A DNA stretch of 64,000 nucleotides from the NCBI RefSeq assembly GCF_047495875.1, contig NC_092471.1, positions 16,761,001 through 16,825,000 on the forward strand, given 5' to 3'. Position numbers and translations under genes: made by a program. The notes below the pieces were generated by a model that saw only the letters and a list, made by a program, of their open reading frames with translations, was not told where the DNA came from and searched no databases. The DNA is from Pithys albifrons albifrons (taxonomy: Eukaryota; Chordata; Aves; Passeriformes; Thamnophilidae). Positions 41,334 through 64,000 of this stretch are shown one piece after another (position 1 is the stretch's first letter; the number at the start of each line of letters is the position of its first letter).

Positions 41334-43324
41334 TGCGTAGGAAGATCGATGCTGTTTAAAAACCCACCACTGCTGGAGGTTGGCATGGCCACCCAGTGCC
41401 TGTGGGTGCTGCTCAGACACTGGGACCTCCCCATTTTGCACTGTCTTGGATACTGGAGCCTAGGGATACCCCTTCCTCTGCCTCCAAACAGGGCCTCCCC
41501 AAAAGCGAGTCTGGCCTGGACACACAGAGGGGCCCCGCAGGGAACCCCACGGGGGGAGGCATGCACAGGGGTGGGGATGGGATGGAGCTGGCTCAGCCTG
41601 TCCTTGTGGGTCCCTCAGTCCTTTTGTCGTGTGACCTGGGGCCAGTTCTTTGCTTATCCAGTCTGTGAAATGGGTGCATGTGGCTGAGGATTCTACGGGG
41701 TTCAGGGGGCTGGATAGGGCAGGGCAATGCTTTCCAGTCCTGTGAGGAAGATGGTGATGCCTGCCTGAGGGGCCAGGCCAGGGATCATAGCAGGGGTTTC
41801 TTCCTGGATCTGGCCTCAGAAGGCAATGCTGGCCTCCTGCCCATGTCCCCCTGTCCTGCAGGGTCCATTCTGCCATGACAGGTAGGTCAGATCAGGTCTA
41901 GCCTTCAAGGAGAGGGGTGAATCCTGTTTCCAACCTGCCCTGCCTGGAAGACCCTGGGCCCTCTCCTGCACCCGTGACCGTGGAGGGGATGAACACTGCT
42001 GGGCTGCAAGCCCCCCCAGGCTGACTGTGGATAGGAAAAGGAGACCATCAATAGGTTTCTTTCTGTAGGACCTCCATAAATGTCACCATTTGCTTTTATT
42101 TTCTGCTAAGCTTGGAGGGTATCCAGGGCTGGAGGGCTGGAGCTTATCAAGGTTTCAATTGGTCTCCTCTCCAGTGGAGCAATGGTAGAGGTGAACCTGC
42201 TCAGGGGATGCTGCAGCCAGGGTGCCAGACTGGGGAACGGCCCGTTTCCAGCTCTGGCTCTCTGCTGGCAATGTGGTGTAGTGGGAATGCAGCAGTCTGG
42301 GGATGCCACCACTCATTCTCCTTATGCAAAAGACCAGCCAAGCTGTCCCCACTGCTTTCATCCTGAAAAATCTCCATTGGAAGATGGACTGTGGGCCCTA
42401 CTTAGCTGATAGTGCAGTGCTGGCTCCCCAGTGCCAAGTGGCTCCCATCTGCAACTGCAGGGGCCATCTGTGGCCCCTCACCATCAGTGGCACTTAAGCT
42501 TGCCAGCCCTCTGCCTCAGAGCTGGTATTTCCTTGGAGCAAACAGCCTCCTGCCCAGTGCCCCTGCCACAGTCCTGCCTGTAGCCATGGGCACCATAGGC
42601 AGTTCTGAGCTCTGCAGGGAGGGAAGGATCCCTCACCCTCTGCTTTGCTGTGCACTGGAGCTGACTCGGAGCTAGAGGAGCCCTGTCTGTTGTTGGCCTG
42701 GGGACTATGAGGTCGTAGCCAGCACCCCATAAAGTCCAGCCTTTCCTGCAACTGAGCTCCAGGCTAGTGGAGAGAGAACTGCAGCCTCTCCCCAAGCTCC
42801 TTGTGGCCCACAGCTCAGTGATGCAGGCTGGAGAAGCTGCAGCCTACCAGGGTAGGTGTGGAGGTGGAGGGTATTTTTCTGGAAGGTGATGTTCTTTGGC
42901 CACTGGCTGTGCAAGATGCCAGAGCACCAGGGGATCTCAGCACAGCATTTGTGGGTACCCAGGGCTTCCCTCAGCAGCTTAGCATTCCTGGGTGGTATTT
43001 GCTCCCCTGTGGCCTGACAGCACAGCATCCCTGGGCACCTGGGGTTTCCCCAGGACATCACCATCCCTGGGTACCCAGGGGTGACACCATGTAGGAAGTA
43101 GGAGGGATCCCTCTCTCCTGCTTACCATGCAGACCTGTCATTGTTGATCCCCACACTTGGTGCTCTGGGATCCAGTAGGGAATGGACTGCCACATGTCCA
43201 GGCTCTGAGACCCAGCCCAGCTGTGCTGAGGGACAGAGGGAAATGTAGTTCTGGCTGAGCTTGTGTTGCCCAGGCACACTGAGGAGGGGTCAGACAGACA
43301 GGCAGTTGTACTTTTCCAGGTGTC

Positions 43325-52369
<9,045 letters not shown>

Positions 52370-52850
52370 CCCGCCGCAGCCCGCAGCCCCGCCGCCCCGG
52401 GCGCACGGGCATGACCCGGCCGGCGGCGGAGTCCCCGCTCCCGCCGCACCGGGGCCGCTGCCGCCGCCGCTGCCGCTGCCCCTCGCCCGGTCCCGCTCCT
52501 CATAGTCCGGGCGCCCGCCGCGGGGTGGGCGCCGGCCGGCTGCGGGCTCCGGGAGCCGGGCGGAGCCTCGCCCGCCGCGGCGGGAGGAGGCGGGCACGGC
52601 GATGAGGGGCTCCCGTCCCCGTACCCGCCTCCTCCCCGTCCCCTCGGGGCCCTCTGGGTGCTGCCGAGGCTCGCCGGGAGCTCCGTGGGGGCTTCTCGGC
52701 GCGGGGCGAGAGGGACCCCTGAGGGGTTTGGGAAAGGTCCGAGGAAGCACCGGCGTCGGCGCTGGGGGATGTGCGGGTGGGCTGAGGTCGAGGGACGCGA
52801 CAGAGTTCAGGGATGTGGCAGGGCTGATGACTGTGCAAGGGATGCTCCGA

Positions 52851-55800
52851 GGACGGAAAAGCGCGGTGGGATCAGAGGACGTGCCGCGCTGAGGGCTGTG
52901 CTGAGATGGAAGGCTGTGCAGGGGCTCAGAGTTGTCCCAGAGGTACTGGCGTCGGATGGAAGGGAGCGGCTGGGAAAAGCCGGGCTCCTAAATCCTTCTG
53001 CTTTGCATCGGGTCCGCAGTTCGGGCGGGCCCGTAGGCAGGCAGGGACCCCAGACCCCGAGGGGCTCAGCTCTCCTGCTGGGAGCCCTGCGCTTGCCATT
53101 CCCAATCCCTCAGCACACGGACGATCCTATCCCTCGGTAAGGGCAGAGCATAAGATGGACAGTCATGTCTGCGTGAGGCGGGAGTTGCAGCGGCTGCCAG
53201 GGAGAGGGAAACCAAGGCAGAGGGAGGGAAGCTGCTTGTTAACCAGGTCGGCAAAGGCAAGGCTGGGACTCGGGCTGCTCGGCTGCCTTCGCCCTGTCCC
53301 CTGAGGCCACCCAGCCAAACCTCTGGCCTTAGGCAATCTGTGATTAATTTGCAAAGAAGTAAATAGTATTAAAAATGATAAAAGCACAGAATAAATGATT
53401 CCCGGAGGATATGTCAGTCAGGTTTCTGTTCACTCTACTGTGGCTGGCTCATCTCGTTTATTTATATTAATTGCAGCTTGGTAATGGCCAGGAGCTGCTG
53501 TGCAACCGTTGCTGCAGGGGTCCACAGAGGAGGATCTCAGTGGAAGAGGAGAGCATGGTGCTTCCATGCCCACTCGCTCCAGGGCAAGTGAGGGGCTATT
53601 GGATTCTGAGAGCTCCCCAACAGATTTGCTGTAGGGAGGCAACAGGAGTGGGGGCTGGCTGTGTGAAGCTGAGCCTGGGATGCCTTGTGGGCAGTAGGCA
53701 TTTAGCTGCAAGGCAGTGTGCAGGAGCCCTCATCTCCACTCCCTGGCTCTCCCAGCACCAGGAGCTGGGAGAAGTCTCCTCCGATTACCGTTGCCATTAA
53801 TGTTTACGGGGCCACGGTGCTGGGAGGCGCAAGGAACAATCTGGAGCCCCGGGGTGCAGAGTAAACACACACTGTGTGACAGCTCCTCTTCCAGAGATTG
53901 TGCAAGCTAAGTGGACCTGACATCATTGGGAGGAGAGGAGCCAGTGCATTCTCTCTGCTCTCTGGGGAAACTGAGGCACTGGCACAGTGTGCCTGCATCT
54001 ACTGAGGGGCCTGGAGATGGCCCGAGTGGTTGTGGAGACAGAGGGGCAGGTGAACATGAGCATGGGCTCTCAAGATAACCAGCTACAAGCTCCACATGCT
54101 GGAGTCAGCAGAGGCCTGGGATTGAGATAACCGCCTTGGAGAAGCTGATGAAGCCAATGTGGCTCCCTGATGGGCAGAACTGTGGGGAACGATGGAGTCA
54201 TAGCCCTCCTGCCCGCCTTGCAGCTCTGCAGGCAGCCAGCACTGTAAGGAGTGCAGCAGTGCTGGAAATAAACTCTGAGAAAATGAAGGCAGCGAGGATC
54301 CCATCAGGAAGGTGAAGGCAGTGCTGATTTGTTGCTGGCTAGGATGGGGGGATGGAGCAGGAGCTGCAAAAGCAGAGCCCAGCTGTGCCCAGGGAATCCC
54401 AGGCACTTTGCCTCATCCCGGCCAGGGGATTTTTAGGAGTGACAAGAATAGGCTTCTTCTCATGTTCCTCAAATCGGCGTGTGAGTTGGTTTTTCTTCAA
54501 GCAGCAAAGTTGCCAACCAGCAGGCAGCTGTCAGCGTTGGGCTCCTGGAGCCAGGCATCCACCACCAGGTTGTCCTGTGGCTGCTCTTCCCAGAGTCATC
54601 AACACCAGGCAAGGGGTGTGGGACAGGGACCACGCTCTGACTCAGGGTGTGAGCAGCAGCTGTCAGCCTGGTGCAGTCCCCAGGCCTGGACCTTCCTGTG
54701 TTCCTGCCCCAAAGCCGCCCCTGTCATGATGCCAGGCTCTGCTAATGGGACAGGTGCAGGCAACAGAGTTTGGGGTTGCTAAGACAGAGACAAAAGTATG
54801 ATACTTTTTTTACCCTATCTCTGAGCCCACATCAAACTGTTTCTCTGAAGCCAGACACTCACCTGCCTCAAATCTGCCCAGCTCCAGAGCCTGGAGAAGG
54901 GCTGTGCCAATCCACACTGCCTGTATCCCAGCACCTCTCTGCTGCTCAGCCCTGCACTGCCACATCTATATATTTAATCCTGCCTGATAAATTAAACCCG
55001 GTAGTGCATTTGCAGACAACACAATTATAAGGGGGTGAGTGATTCAACCCCTCTGAGGTTTGAGGGTTTTTTTCCAGAGAAGAAGTTGAGGTACTTAAGC
55101 TCAATTTTGGGATGAACAGCTACCTATAAGATCAATTTCGTGCTGTTTGTGTTGAAGGGTGAGTGAGAGGAAGGACAGAGGGCAAAGGAGCACACTTTGC
55201 TCTTCATGCAGGGCTCCTACCCCAGCAGCCCCACACAGGGGCCAGGATGCTGCTGCCTACACTGCTCTTTGGTCTGTCCTTTGGAGTGAATGCAGAGACT
55301 TGCCTTCCCTCTGGAGCCAGGACAACCTGAAGCATCAAGAGGGACTGAAGCTTCAGGTGGACACGGGTTTGTGGTGGACTTTAAGCAACCTGCTCCAGCT
55401 CCCCTCCAGCAAGCTTGGAGGGCAGTGGGCTCTGGGGAGGGCTCGGTAGCAGCTTAGAGAAAGCTCCTATTTTGGGGACATTGCTTGTTCTGCAGCTTTC
55501 AGACCCAGACCCAGGGAAGGGCTGGCATGTGGGCCAGGACGGAATAACGACTCTGCAATTCATCAGGCACAGAGGCAGATGCTCTGGGAGACTCCACTTA
55601 TTGTAATTAGAGAGCACCACACAGCAGGCACCTCCATCCTGCCTCCTAATTCTCTCCTGCCTTCCTTCCCCTCTCCCAAGGCTTCCAGCCAACCCAGTCA
55701 CCTTTGGACATCCTCCTGTCTCTTTTGCCCCAGGCCTGGGATTTTCTTTTAAAGAAACCAAGGTGTGAAACAGAGCTGCTGAGCACAGAGTGCTCTGCCA

Positions 55801-58800
55801 GCCAGAGAGCATGCAAGTGCTGCTGTGCACTTCTTTGGACCAATTGCTTAAATGCTTAATGAGCCCTGGGGACCAAAGCATTCCTTGTGAAAGATTCAAG
55901 GCCTTTGTGCCTTCAGTTTAGGGCTATGTCAGCTCTTCTTTCCTTTTTAAATCTTCTGACCAGTGAAAATAAGTGAAAGCAGACACAGTCTCATCACTGT
56001 TTCTCAGGAAAACGGCAAAACAAATAGGAAAGCCCCACGTGCCTGCATTCAGGACAGCCCCTCAGCCCTGGGGTGGACATGGTGACAGAGTACCCCAAAG
56101 CAAACATGTTGATGTGTTTAATGGGGTGTGAAATCAATGACGGGGAGAACACATTCTCATGGGTGGCTGTGCACTGCCTCCAACCTGCTGCTCCCCATGG
56201 CTGCCCAGCATGAGCCCAGTTTGGGTGCTGTGGTCTCGTGCTATGTCACATTCCTCTGGTTTTCCAGCATCATGCTGGTCCCTGTCTTTCTCTGGAGAAG
56301 CTGCATAATGGGCATGGATGCTTTCCTTTCCCAGCAGGAGCAAAAATCGTCTCGTCTCAATAAATGTTTGACTAAGGGATGAATAACTGGGATGGTGCTT
56401 TCGTGGGGGGACTGAGGCCCCACTGGGACCAGAGCATGGACAGTGAGCCCAAACCTCCAATACATCTCAACAGAGCAAGTGGGCACTGGGGTGGGCTGTA
56501 GCCACCAGAAGGACAGGGCAGGATGTCTCCTTTCAGTGGCCTGGGAATGTTGTGGGCTGTGGTGAGAATTTGGGGCTACTCTTAGGGGAAGTTGTCACCA
56601 TGGCATGGGAGGAGGGGACAGGTGGCATTGGGGAGCCCAAGGCATGCTCGGTGCTTCTGTGGCAATGCCAGCAGGACCCACTGCCTCACCAAGCTGGGCA
56701 GGGTGACCCAGAGGGGATTTCAAGGTGAACCGAGACAATGGTCCCAACTCCAGCTAATGTTGCTCTATGATTTTGTGGCACTTTTCCAGGCTAAAAATAC
56801 CCCTGATGTTGGTACAGCACGGGGTGAGCTCTGCGTGCAGTGGCTGTGAAGAGATGTTCTGTGCTGTGGGACTGGCCAAGGGCAGCTGGCCAGTCAGGCT
56901 GGGGTGGCCCTGCCAGTGGCCGCGGGCTGGCCCTCCTGCTCCCTGAGCAGCCAGGCAGAGAGGTCACCTCTTCTGTCCTCTCACTCTGAGATGACCTGGC
57001 ATCTCTCTCCAGGGCAGCGCCAGATGCAACCGCTCAGCCAGTAGTCCCCAAAATACTGGGTGGGGAGAGAACATCCTCAGTGTCCTCTCTGAGCTGTATT
57101 TCAACCCAGCACTGGGTCCCTTGCTGACCCCAGGGGGTCACTCAGGCTTATCTGAGTGCTCTTTGGGGTGTTTAGCCCATCTGGGGACCAGCCTGGGGGT
57201 GGGATGTTGCAGCAGGGCTTCTTTTCCTAATGAGGTACAGAGAGGCCTGAGGAGCTCAGCTCTTCTCTGTGGGTGTGGGGCTGCTGCATGTGCTAAGGAA
57301 ATGTGCCCCAGAACCTCCATATGGCTGTAGGGGAACATTGCTGGGCTGAGAGGGCACTTACCTGTCCCTGTGTGTCCGATCTGCCGTGTAGCTGAGTTTG
57401 GGACACATGTGTGGGTGGCTGGAGGGGATGGGGTTGGCAAGACTCTCTGGGGGTTTGAGACAATCCCAGAATGGCAGGATCCAGCTGTGCCAGCCCCATC
57501 CAACTTCACAGCCCTCCCAGACATGGGGTGCAGCTTAGCCTTGCTCCCCTCTGCTATTCCAAGATTGCTCTGAGTCAGGAGAAGACAAATGCAAGATCTG
57601 GGTTCATGTCTGGTTCTGTGACAGGATTTCTCAGAAGTAGTCCATAAAAATTCAGTCCCATCATGCAGCCATGGGGTATGTCATGCCCATGGGGGACACT
57701 GTGACAGAAGCCATGTGGGCAGAGTGCAGCTGCCACCAGGGCCAGATGCTGTGCCGGGTGGGAGCTGGAGGGTGGCTGAGGGGTACAAGGATATGCTGAG
57801 GCAGCAGCTGGTGGCCATGTGCTGCCTTGGGGAGCCCTGCTGAGCTCTGTTGAGTTGTTTATCTCCAGCAGAAAGGCTGCCTGAGCCTGGCCCCATATCC
57901 TGGAGCCCTTGGGCACCCTCTCTGCAGCTTGGGATGTGTTTCAGGTGTTGCTCTCCTGAAAGACATCCAAGAAAGAGAGTCCAGTGCTTGTTCTTCAAAA
58001 CCACCTGGTCGTCAATAGGCACTTACCTGCATGTGTCTGACATATTTCTGATACTTTATGGCAAATTCTCAGGGAAATATTTCTTATACATCCTTCCCAT
58101 TGCATCCAAGCAGGAGGCTGCCATCCTGGCCTGAAGACATGGCCCAGATGGTCCTAATTTGGAAAAGTCCTGTCCATGGGCTGCAGACCCTGTACCTCCA
58201 GCACTGTGAGTTCTCTGCTTTGGGGAAACTATGTGGAACATATTTGCAGACAGAGCAACAACCATGGAGAGAACTGCAGACAGAGGGAAGGCTGAAGCAA
58301 TGGTACTGGCTGATCCTGTGACCTTGGCAAGCCAGCAGGATGAACAGGGAGATTTAATTTAGATAAGTGTCAAGCAAGACTCTTGGGGACAGCAGCAAAA
58401 CTTGGCTCAGATTCCAAAATCCTCAGAGGGCACCTTGCTTCCCCCCAGGTCACTGGCTTGACCCCTGCTCTGGTTGCCTTCAGCATTTCCAATGACTATG
58501 GAAAAAATACTGGATTTTGACACTGCAAGACCCCACAACCCCTAATCTCTGCCTGCCCTAGGCCCCTCACCCCTGCAGGGCTTCTCCCTGCCTGAGCATG
58601 GGCAGGAGAGGAGCTGCTGGGCCAAATGATGCCTCAGTCAGTGCTGGGCTAAGGGGTGGCAGCTGGGGAAGGTGAGACAGTGTCAGCATGGTCCCCCACA
58701 GCCTCCTCCCCTTTTGGGGTACCCAACTCTGTGCATCCTTGGCCACGGTTGCCATGGTGATGCACATCTCTCCCTGCAGCAGGAGCACTGGGTCTGATGA

Positions 58801-61800
58801 GCTCCATTCACTGTTCTGGCTCCCACAGCTCTCCTACCCTCAGCCCCAGCAGTCTCCAAGCAGGAAGGCAGAAGGAGATCACTGGTAGTAGACTGGGGTG
58901 TTACCTGCAGGCTGTCTGCCTCAGGATGGGATTTCTTTTTTTTCCTTCAACTGGAGGCCCCCAGAAAGGCACAAGGTTAGAAAACAAAACGTTGCACATC
59001 AGCAGCATCAAGTGGGAAGCACAGGGAAGAAGGGGAAAAAAACCCCAGATCCCCTGTCCTGTACTCCCTGCTTTGTGACCCTGATGCTTCCCCCTTCCAA
59101 CCCTGGCAGGTCCACTGTGGTGGAGATGGAGGATTTAATTAGATGGCAAACCCTCCCACTGCTGCACAGATGCAAACAGGATCAGGTCAGCCAGCAGCTG
59201 GTTCCAGAGGAAATCTTGGCTGTGGGAGTTGGTGTGTGGGGCTGCCATGGTGGCATCTGCACCCCACAGAGCTGATGGTTGTCATTGTGCTGGTGAAGCC
59301 ATGTCTGGGAGGGGACAGCATTCTGAGTGCCACTCCCGTGGTGTTGGTCATGTGGCTGCAGAGGATGGTGCCATAAGGAAACCAGTGTGATCCCGGATTC
59401 ATCTCCACTCCATCCTCTGCCTCCTACACTATCATGGGCTCTGTGCTGTGTGTTCTGGGGTCCCTGATGCAAGTGGCACCCTGGCAAAGACATCTCATCC
59501 ATCCCCATGTCATCACCTCACCATCCCCAGGGGGAGAGGCTGATTCTCCCTGTGCAGCTGCTGGCATGGAGGGGCTGCACAGTGACATCACGTTAGCAAA
59601 GGTAACAACCGGACCAGTAATCGAGTCCGTGGTCCCCAGAGCCACCTTGGGAGAGGAATGGTCTCTGTGGGTTGTTCCCACCTAGCTCAGCTGGAGGAGG
59701 GAAATAGGAGGGTTGTATGGCCACTGTCTCCTGTCCACTCTCTGAGACTTGCCTGTGTCTGCAGCTCTGGGGACAGGCAGTGAGTGCCAGGTGGGGAATA
59801 TCTGCATCTCTCGTACCCACCTCCTGGTCCTACCATGGGGTTTGCTTTCCAGGAAATGCTATCCATGGCTTGGGTCCAGGAGCTGACATTGATGCCATCC
59901 TGAGGGCTCTCATTGCTGTTCTTTTGCTGTCCAGCCCAGCCATCACCTCCCCAGTGCCCACTTGCTCATCCTTTGGGAATGCCCTGGTGCAGCTGGTACC
60001 TATTGGGCATCCTGCCAGCCTGGGAACAGGGCTCAGAGCAGCCCCTGGTCACTGGGAAAGGCATCACCCTGGCATGTGTGGGCATGTGTGGGCAGGCTGG
60101 GGCTGGGGCTGGCATGGGGTTGGGCAGGAGAAGCATCTTCCTGGGCTCTGGGGTGAAGTACAGGGAAAGGCTTCCTTTCTGTGTAGAAATTCAAGACAAA
60201 CCACTGAAGACAGAACCTCCACTGCTCAAGGGTTGTTCTGACTAACCCAGGGCCTCTCTCAGCATCACTGTCCCTCCTCTGGGCTCAGGGAAACTGTAGG
60301 ATGAGTTAACACCTTCCTGCTGTTTGGAAGCACATGGATTCATCTGAGCCTTTTAAAATGGGTCCCATGGGCAGCAAGAAATAAATGGGGACACCCCAGA
60401 ACTCAGCCCTGGTCCTTGCACTGCCTGTGCCCTCCCTTTACAGAGCCCACTCCAGCCTCACAGGGACACACAGAAACAGTGATCCTGGGCTGTATTTGCT
60501 GTTCTCATATACCACCCACTCCAAGGAGGCAGAATGACATTTGTCTTTCCCTTTCAGGATTTTCTGAAAAGTAAATGAGAACAGTTCAAGAATATGACCC
60601 CGTGAATGGCAGAACGAGAGGGTAATGAGCAGCCAGGAGAAAATCAGAGTGAGGCATCTGTTTACCCTCCAGTAGGAAGAAAACCAAGGAGAAAGGCAGT
60701 GGATGTGAAAGGCAAATGTGCTGGAAAACCAGCCAGGGGAAAAGAAATCACCTTCTCCACAAACCTGTAATTAATCTGAGGGACTGACTGCACTGAGCAA
60801 GAAAGCTTGGTGGGAATTTTTGGAGAAAATTAGAAACCAGAATAAAAAAGTCATTTGAACCTCTGTATTATCCCTAATTTCTGCAATAAATAACAGGATA
60901 TTTGGTGGGTAAAAGGAGCAGTGAGCAGCCAGCAAGCCTTCCAGTGGCTGGACTGCCTCTCATACCAGCTGGGCTCTGGGTCCTGCTGCCAACAGCTGCC
61001 TGAGCCCCTGATTTGTCCCTGGCACAGGCACTGCCTGCACATCTGCTCCCCCCTGGGCGACACAGCTTGAGGAAGATGTGGGGACAGCAGGGTGGCAGCA
61101 GGGCTTCTGGATGTGTCACCTCTGGGATGCCAGACACCCTGTTCCAAGCATAGCTGGGGAGCTGGTGGTCCCCCCTGCCCCCCAGCCTGGCAGCAGCGAG
61201 CCTGGACACGGTGCATGGGCTGCACAAGGAGATCTTCCAAATCTGAACACTTGGTAAATTTAAAAAATGAGGTTCCTGCAGAGGGAATCATAAACCAGGC
61301 ACACTGAAACAGAAGCACAGATACCTGCTCATCTTCTCTAAAGGGTGACTGGGTTAGAGGTGAACTCATCTTGGGTGTCATCCCAAGTGGCCAGAACCTC
61401 CCGCTGTGGTGCCAGGTAAAGCCCAGCAATGGATGCAAACAGGAGACAAGTGCCAATGCCAGGGAGGAGAACTCTTCCCCCGGGTTATCCAGCAGGACCT
61501 TATTGCACTGCCTGCAGCCCTGCTTGCTGGGGGCTCCTGAGAGCACTGGAGCATCCCTGGGGGGCTCAGGGTGCAGGGTCCCACAGCTGCCAAACCCCAC
61601 ACCCAAGACTGGTACCCTCTGCCCAGCCCTGGGCTGATCTGAGCAAGAGTTTGAGCTGCTCCTCTCCTAAACAGCCCCTGCTCTTCCTCTGTCATCCTGC
61701 AACACTGGCCTGTCTGTCTGTCCTTCAGCATGCCCTCCCTGTCCTCTGACAGCCTCTACCAGCTTCTTTTTTTTAATTTAATTTTTATTAGAACATTTTG

Positions 61801-64000
61801 CAGCCTTGCAGCAACCCAGGAATACAAATATGACAGTGAGTACAGCCAGACCCGGGCAGCAGGAGCGGGGCTGGCTCTGGTGGGAGTCCTTGGCACCCCT
61901 GGGAGGAGGCAGCTGGACAGATGCTGCCAGTGCTGCCACAACCTTCCCGCAGTCACCAGGCACCCCAGGCTGCACTGTGATATAAGAAATTCTTTAAATG
62001 ACCTTAAAACACCCATTCTCAACACCACCTCCTCTTGAGTTGGATGGGAAAAATCTCCTGGGAAAGCAGGAGATTTTTCACGGCAGGAAAAGCCCTGAGA
62101 GCAAAGCAAGGGCAAGTCTTGGGTTCCCCAGCTGGGGTGTTTTCACCCTGCTGGGGGGTGAACCAGGGCAGTGAGTTGAGTGAGGAAGGACAGTTAAAAT
62201 CAGCAGCAGAGAATGAGAAATTCAGCCTGACCAGGGAAGCGGTTGCCTAAAAATAGCAGCAAGGTTCTCAGCTGTGACAAGATACGTTGGGATTTCTCCT
62301 GCTGACAGATGTATAATGGATAAGGGCACTGCACGTGCCATTGCTGGCTCCTCTTGGGTGTACTGGGGCTGTGCCTGCATTTTGGGGGAACAGGGTGGAG
62401 ACGCCTTCTGTGCTTTGCAGGATCAGCACACACTGATTTTGGCTACTCTGCATCTTTGAAAACCCAGTCCTGTGCCCAGGGGAGTGCAGAAAATGAGCCT
62501 GTGGGGTTGTAAGCAGAGAAATCAATTAGTGGGGAAAACAAATCCTCCCTGAAACTGCAGGAAAACCCCATCTCCCAGCTGGCCTCTCTGCAACTGGCCT
62601 CCCTGCCAGGGAGGGCCATCCACATGCCCAGTGTGTGCCAGGGATGGCCAGAAAAAGCAGGGAGCTGTTCTGTGCCACCAGAATGATGGGACAAGTGTGA
62701 CAGCCTGTGGTGATTACAGATGAAGTGCTGCATATGGGAATGGGGACAGAGAGCATCCTTTGGTGCTCTGTCCCACATGCTCCTGCTTGCTTTCCCATCT
62801 CACTTCTTTGCCCTAAAGCAGTGGAGTGGCATGGATCAGTGGTGCCTGTGTGGTTCTCCCTTTGCCATTGATGTCACCAGCTTGTTGCCTGAGCCCCAAG
62901 CTTGCTTTCCCCATGGCCCAGGGAAAGTCTGAGCTGCAGTGGTGAAGAGGACCAAAGGGGAAAAGCCACAAACATTCCAGAGGGGTCTCTCCACACAGGG
63001 AGGTGTATTTAGAGATTTGTCTGTGTTCCTCCCAATATTTCATTTTGGTGCAGCCCACTGCTGTGTCAGTGCAGATCTTGTGTGGCTGGGGAAGGAAAAT
63101 CCTCTCCAAGTCAGCCCTCAGGACACCTTGCAAGGGGCAGCGTGGCAGTCCCAGGGTCTATTTATGAGGGCAGGTATCTAAGCCCTTAATTGCTTTGGGG
63201 GAGGTGTGGAGGTTTTGGACATAATTGGCCACTGCCCAAGGGTCAGAACAAATTGCAAGGTGATCTGCATTGATTTATAAGCATGTTTATTTTTGCCAGC
63301 CTGGAATGTCCCTCTCCTGGCTGGCAAACAGGGATGCATCCTCCCTTTCCCACCTGAGAAACTGCAGTGTTTCCTCTGGCAGGGACAAGCCTACAAGAGA
63401 ACTTTGATGCAGGCTGGCAGGTCCCTGCAGCCACACACTCCCCTTGGGGCCTCATCCAGGAAGGGGCCGAGCTGCAGGATTGCTCCAAGTGTGCAGAACT
63501 GTGCAGTTGTGCACTGAGGATTTGCAGCAGAGGCTCTCACAAGCTCTCCAGCTGAAATGCAAAAGGAAAGGGGTGCAAGGACTTTTCAACATCCCCATGG
63601 CCACAAGTACCCACTCTGGGCCGCCTTGTGTGGGCACAGGGCAGTGTTTGGGGTGTGCTATTTGTTGCCCAACAGCTGCCCAGTGCAGGGTACCCACCAT
63701 GCTGGCAGAGGAAAGGCAACTGCAAACACTTTCCTGCACATTTCCTCTCCTTCAAGCCTTAGAAATCCAAGCCTTAGATTTCCCCATTTTTCCTATTTTG
63801 CAGCCCTGCTCTGGAGCATCCATGGAGCACTGCCAGGAGGCTGATCCTTACTGCCAGTGGGTGATGTTTGTGGCAGGGCACCCATTCTGGGAGGAAAACA
63901 TCTGATGATAAAACCAAGAATTTAAGCCACTTCATGAAGAAATCTCAGTTTCTCTTAGTTGCTCACTTTCTGCCCTGTGGGGTAAGCTGCTGCTTCCCCC
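52851..64000. other. Long region with no recognised gene
   Basis: About 11 kb in which no frame shows a recognisable protein or a chain of splice-compatible exons. AT-rich islands stand out from the GC-rich background at about 53335-53500, 54960-55035 and 60560-60900. A tract at 61768-61795 reads AATAAAAATTAAATT on the minus strand and could be the polyadenylation site of a minus-strand gene lying beyond the right edge. No CR1 was recognised. Confidence 0.5.

Overview
The window is vertebrate nuclear DNA, almost certainly from a bird and plausibly a passerine. It has GT-AG introns, CpG-island promoters and several CR1 LINE 3' ends. It also carries the gene set of human Xq22 (TAF7L-TIMM8A-BTK-RPL36A-GLA), which in birds is autosomal (chicken chromosome 4). 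No bacterial features, CRISPR, rRNA or tRNA genes were seen. All gene models below were spliced by hand; every exon junction keeps frame.

Layout. 1-1.05 kb: no gene. 1.07-6.76 kb, minus: TAF7, 11 coding exons, 353 aa. 6.91-9.50 kb, plus: a NIPA-family magnesium transporter, 5 exons, 352 aa, sharing a ~150 bp bidirectional promoter with TAF7. 11.68-12.48 kb, minus: TIMM8A, 2 exons, 94 aa. 13.45-21.41 kb, minus: BTK, 18 coding exons, 658 aa, with a minisatellite-filled 3' UTR that ends just upstream of TIMM8A. 21.4-25.5 kb: BTK upstream region with a probable old ERV LTR. 25.60-29.09 kb, plus: RPL36A, 5 exons, 106 aa. 31.16-36.0 kb, minus: GLA, 7 exons, 411 aa. 36.2-43.3 kb: a GC-rich minisatellite, a long CR1 fragment and otherwise gene-free DNA. 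43.3-52.4 kb, minus: GLRA4, 9 exons, 460 aa, plus a candidate 105-nt cassette exon. 52.9-64 kb: no recognisable gene, but several AT-rich islands that could be conserved non-coding elements.

The genes are not one pathway. They are a conserved neighbourhood: basal transcription (TAF7), Mg2+ transport (NIPA-like), mitochondrial import (TIMM8A), B-cell signalling (BTK), translation (RPL36A), lysosomal glycolipid breakdown (GLA) and inhibitory neurotransmission (GLRA4).

The most interesting points are: a phase-0/phase-0 35-codon serine-rich cassette exon candidate in the GLRA4 TM3-TM4 loop; the intron-containing TAF7 at the mammalian TAF7L position; GLRA4 lying 7 kb from GLA where mammals have over 2 Mb of lineage-specific genes; a GC-AG intron and a changed substrate-pocket residue in GLA; four GC-rich minisatellites next to or inside the genes; and two nearly identical CTCF-like motifs flanking BTK.
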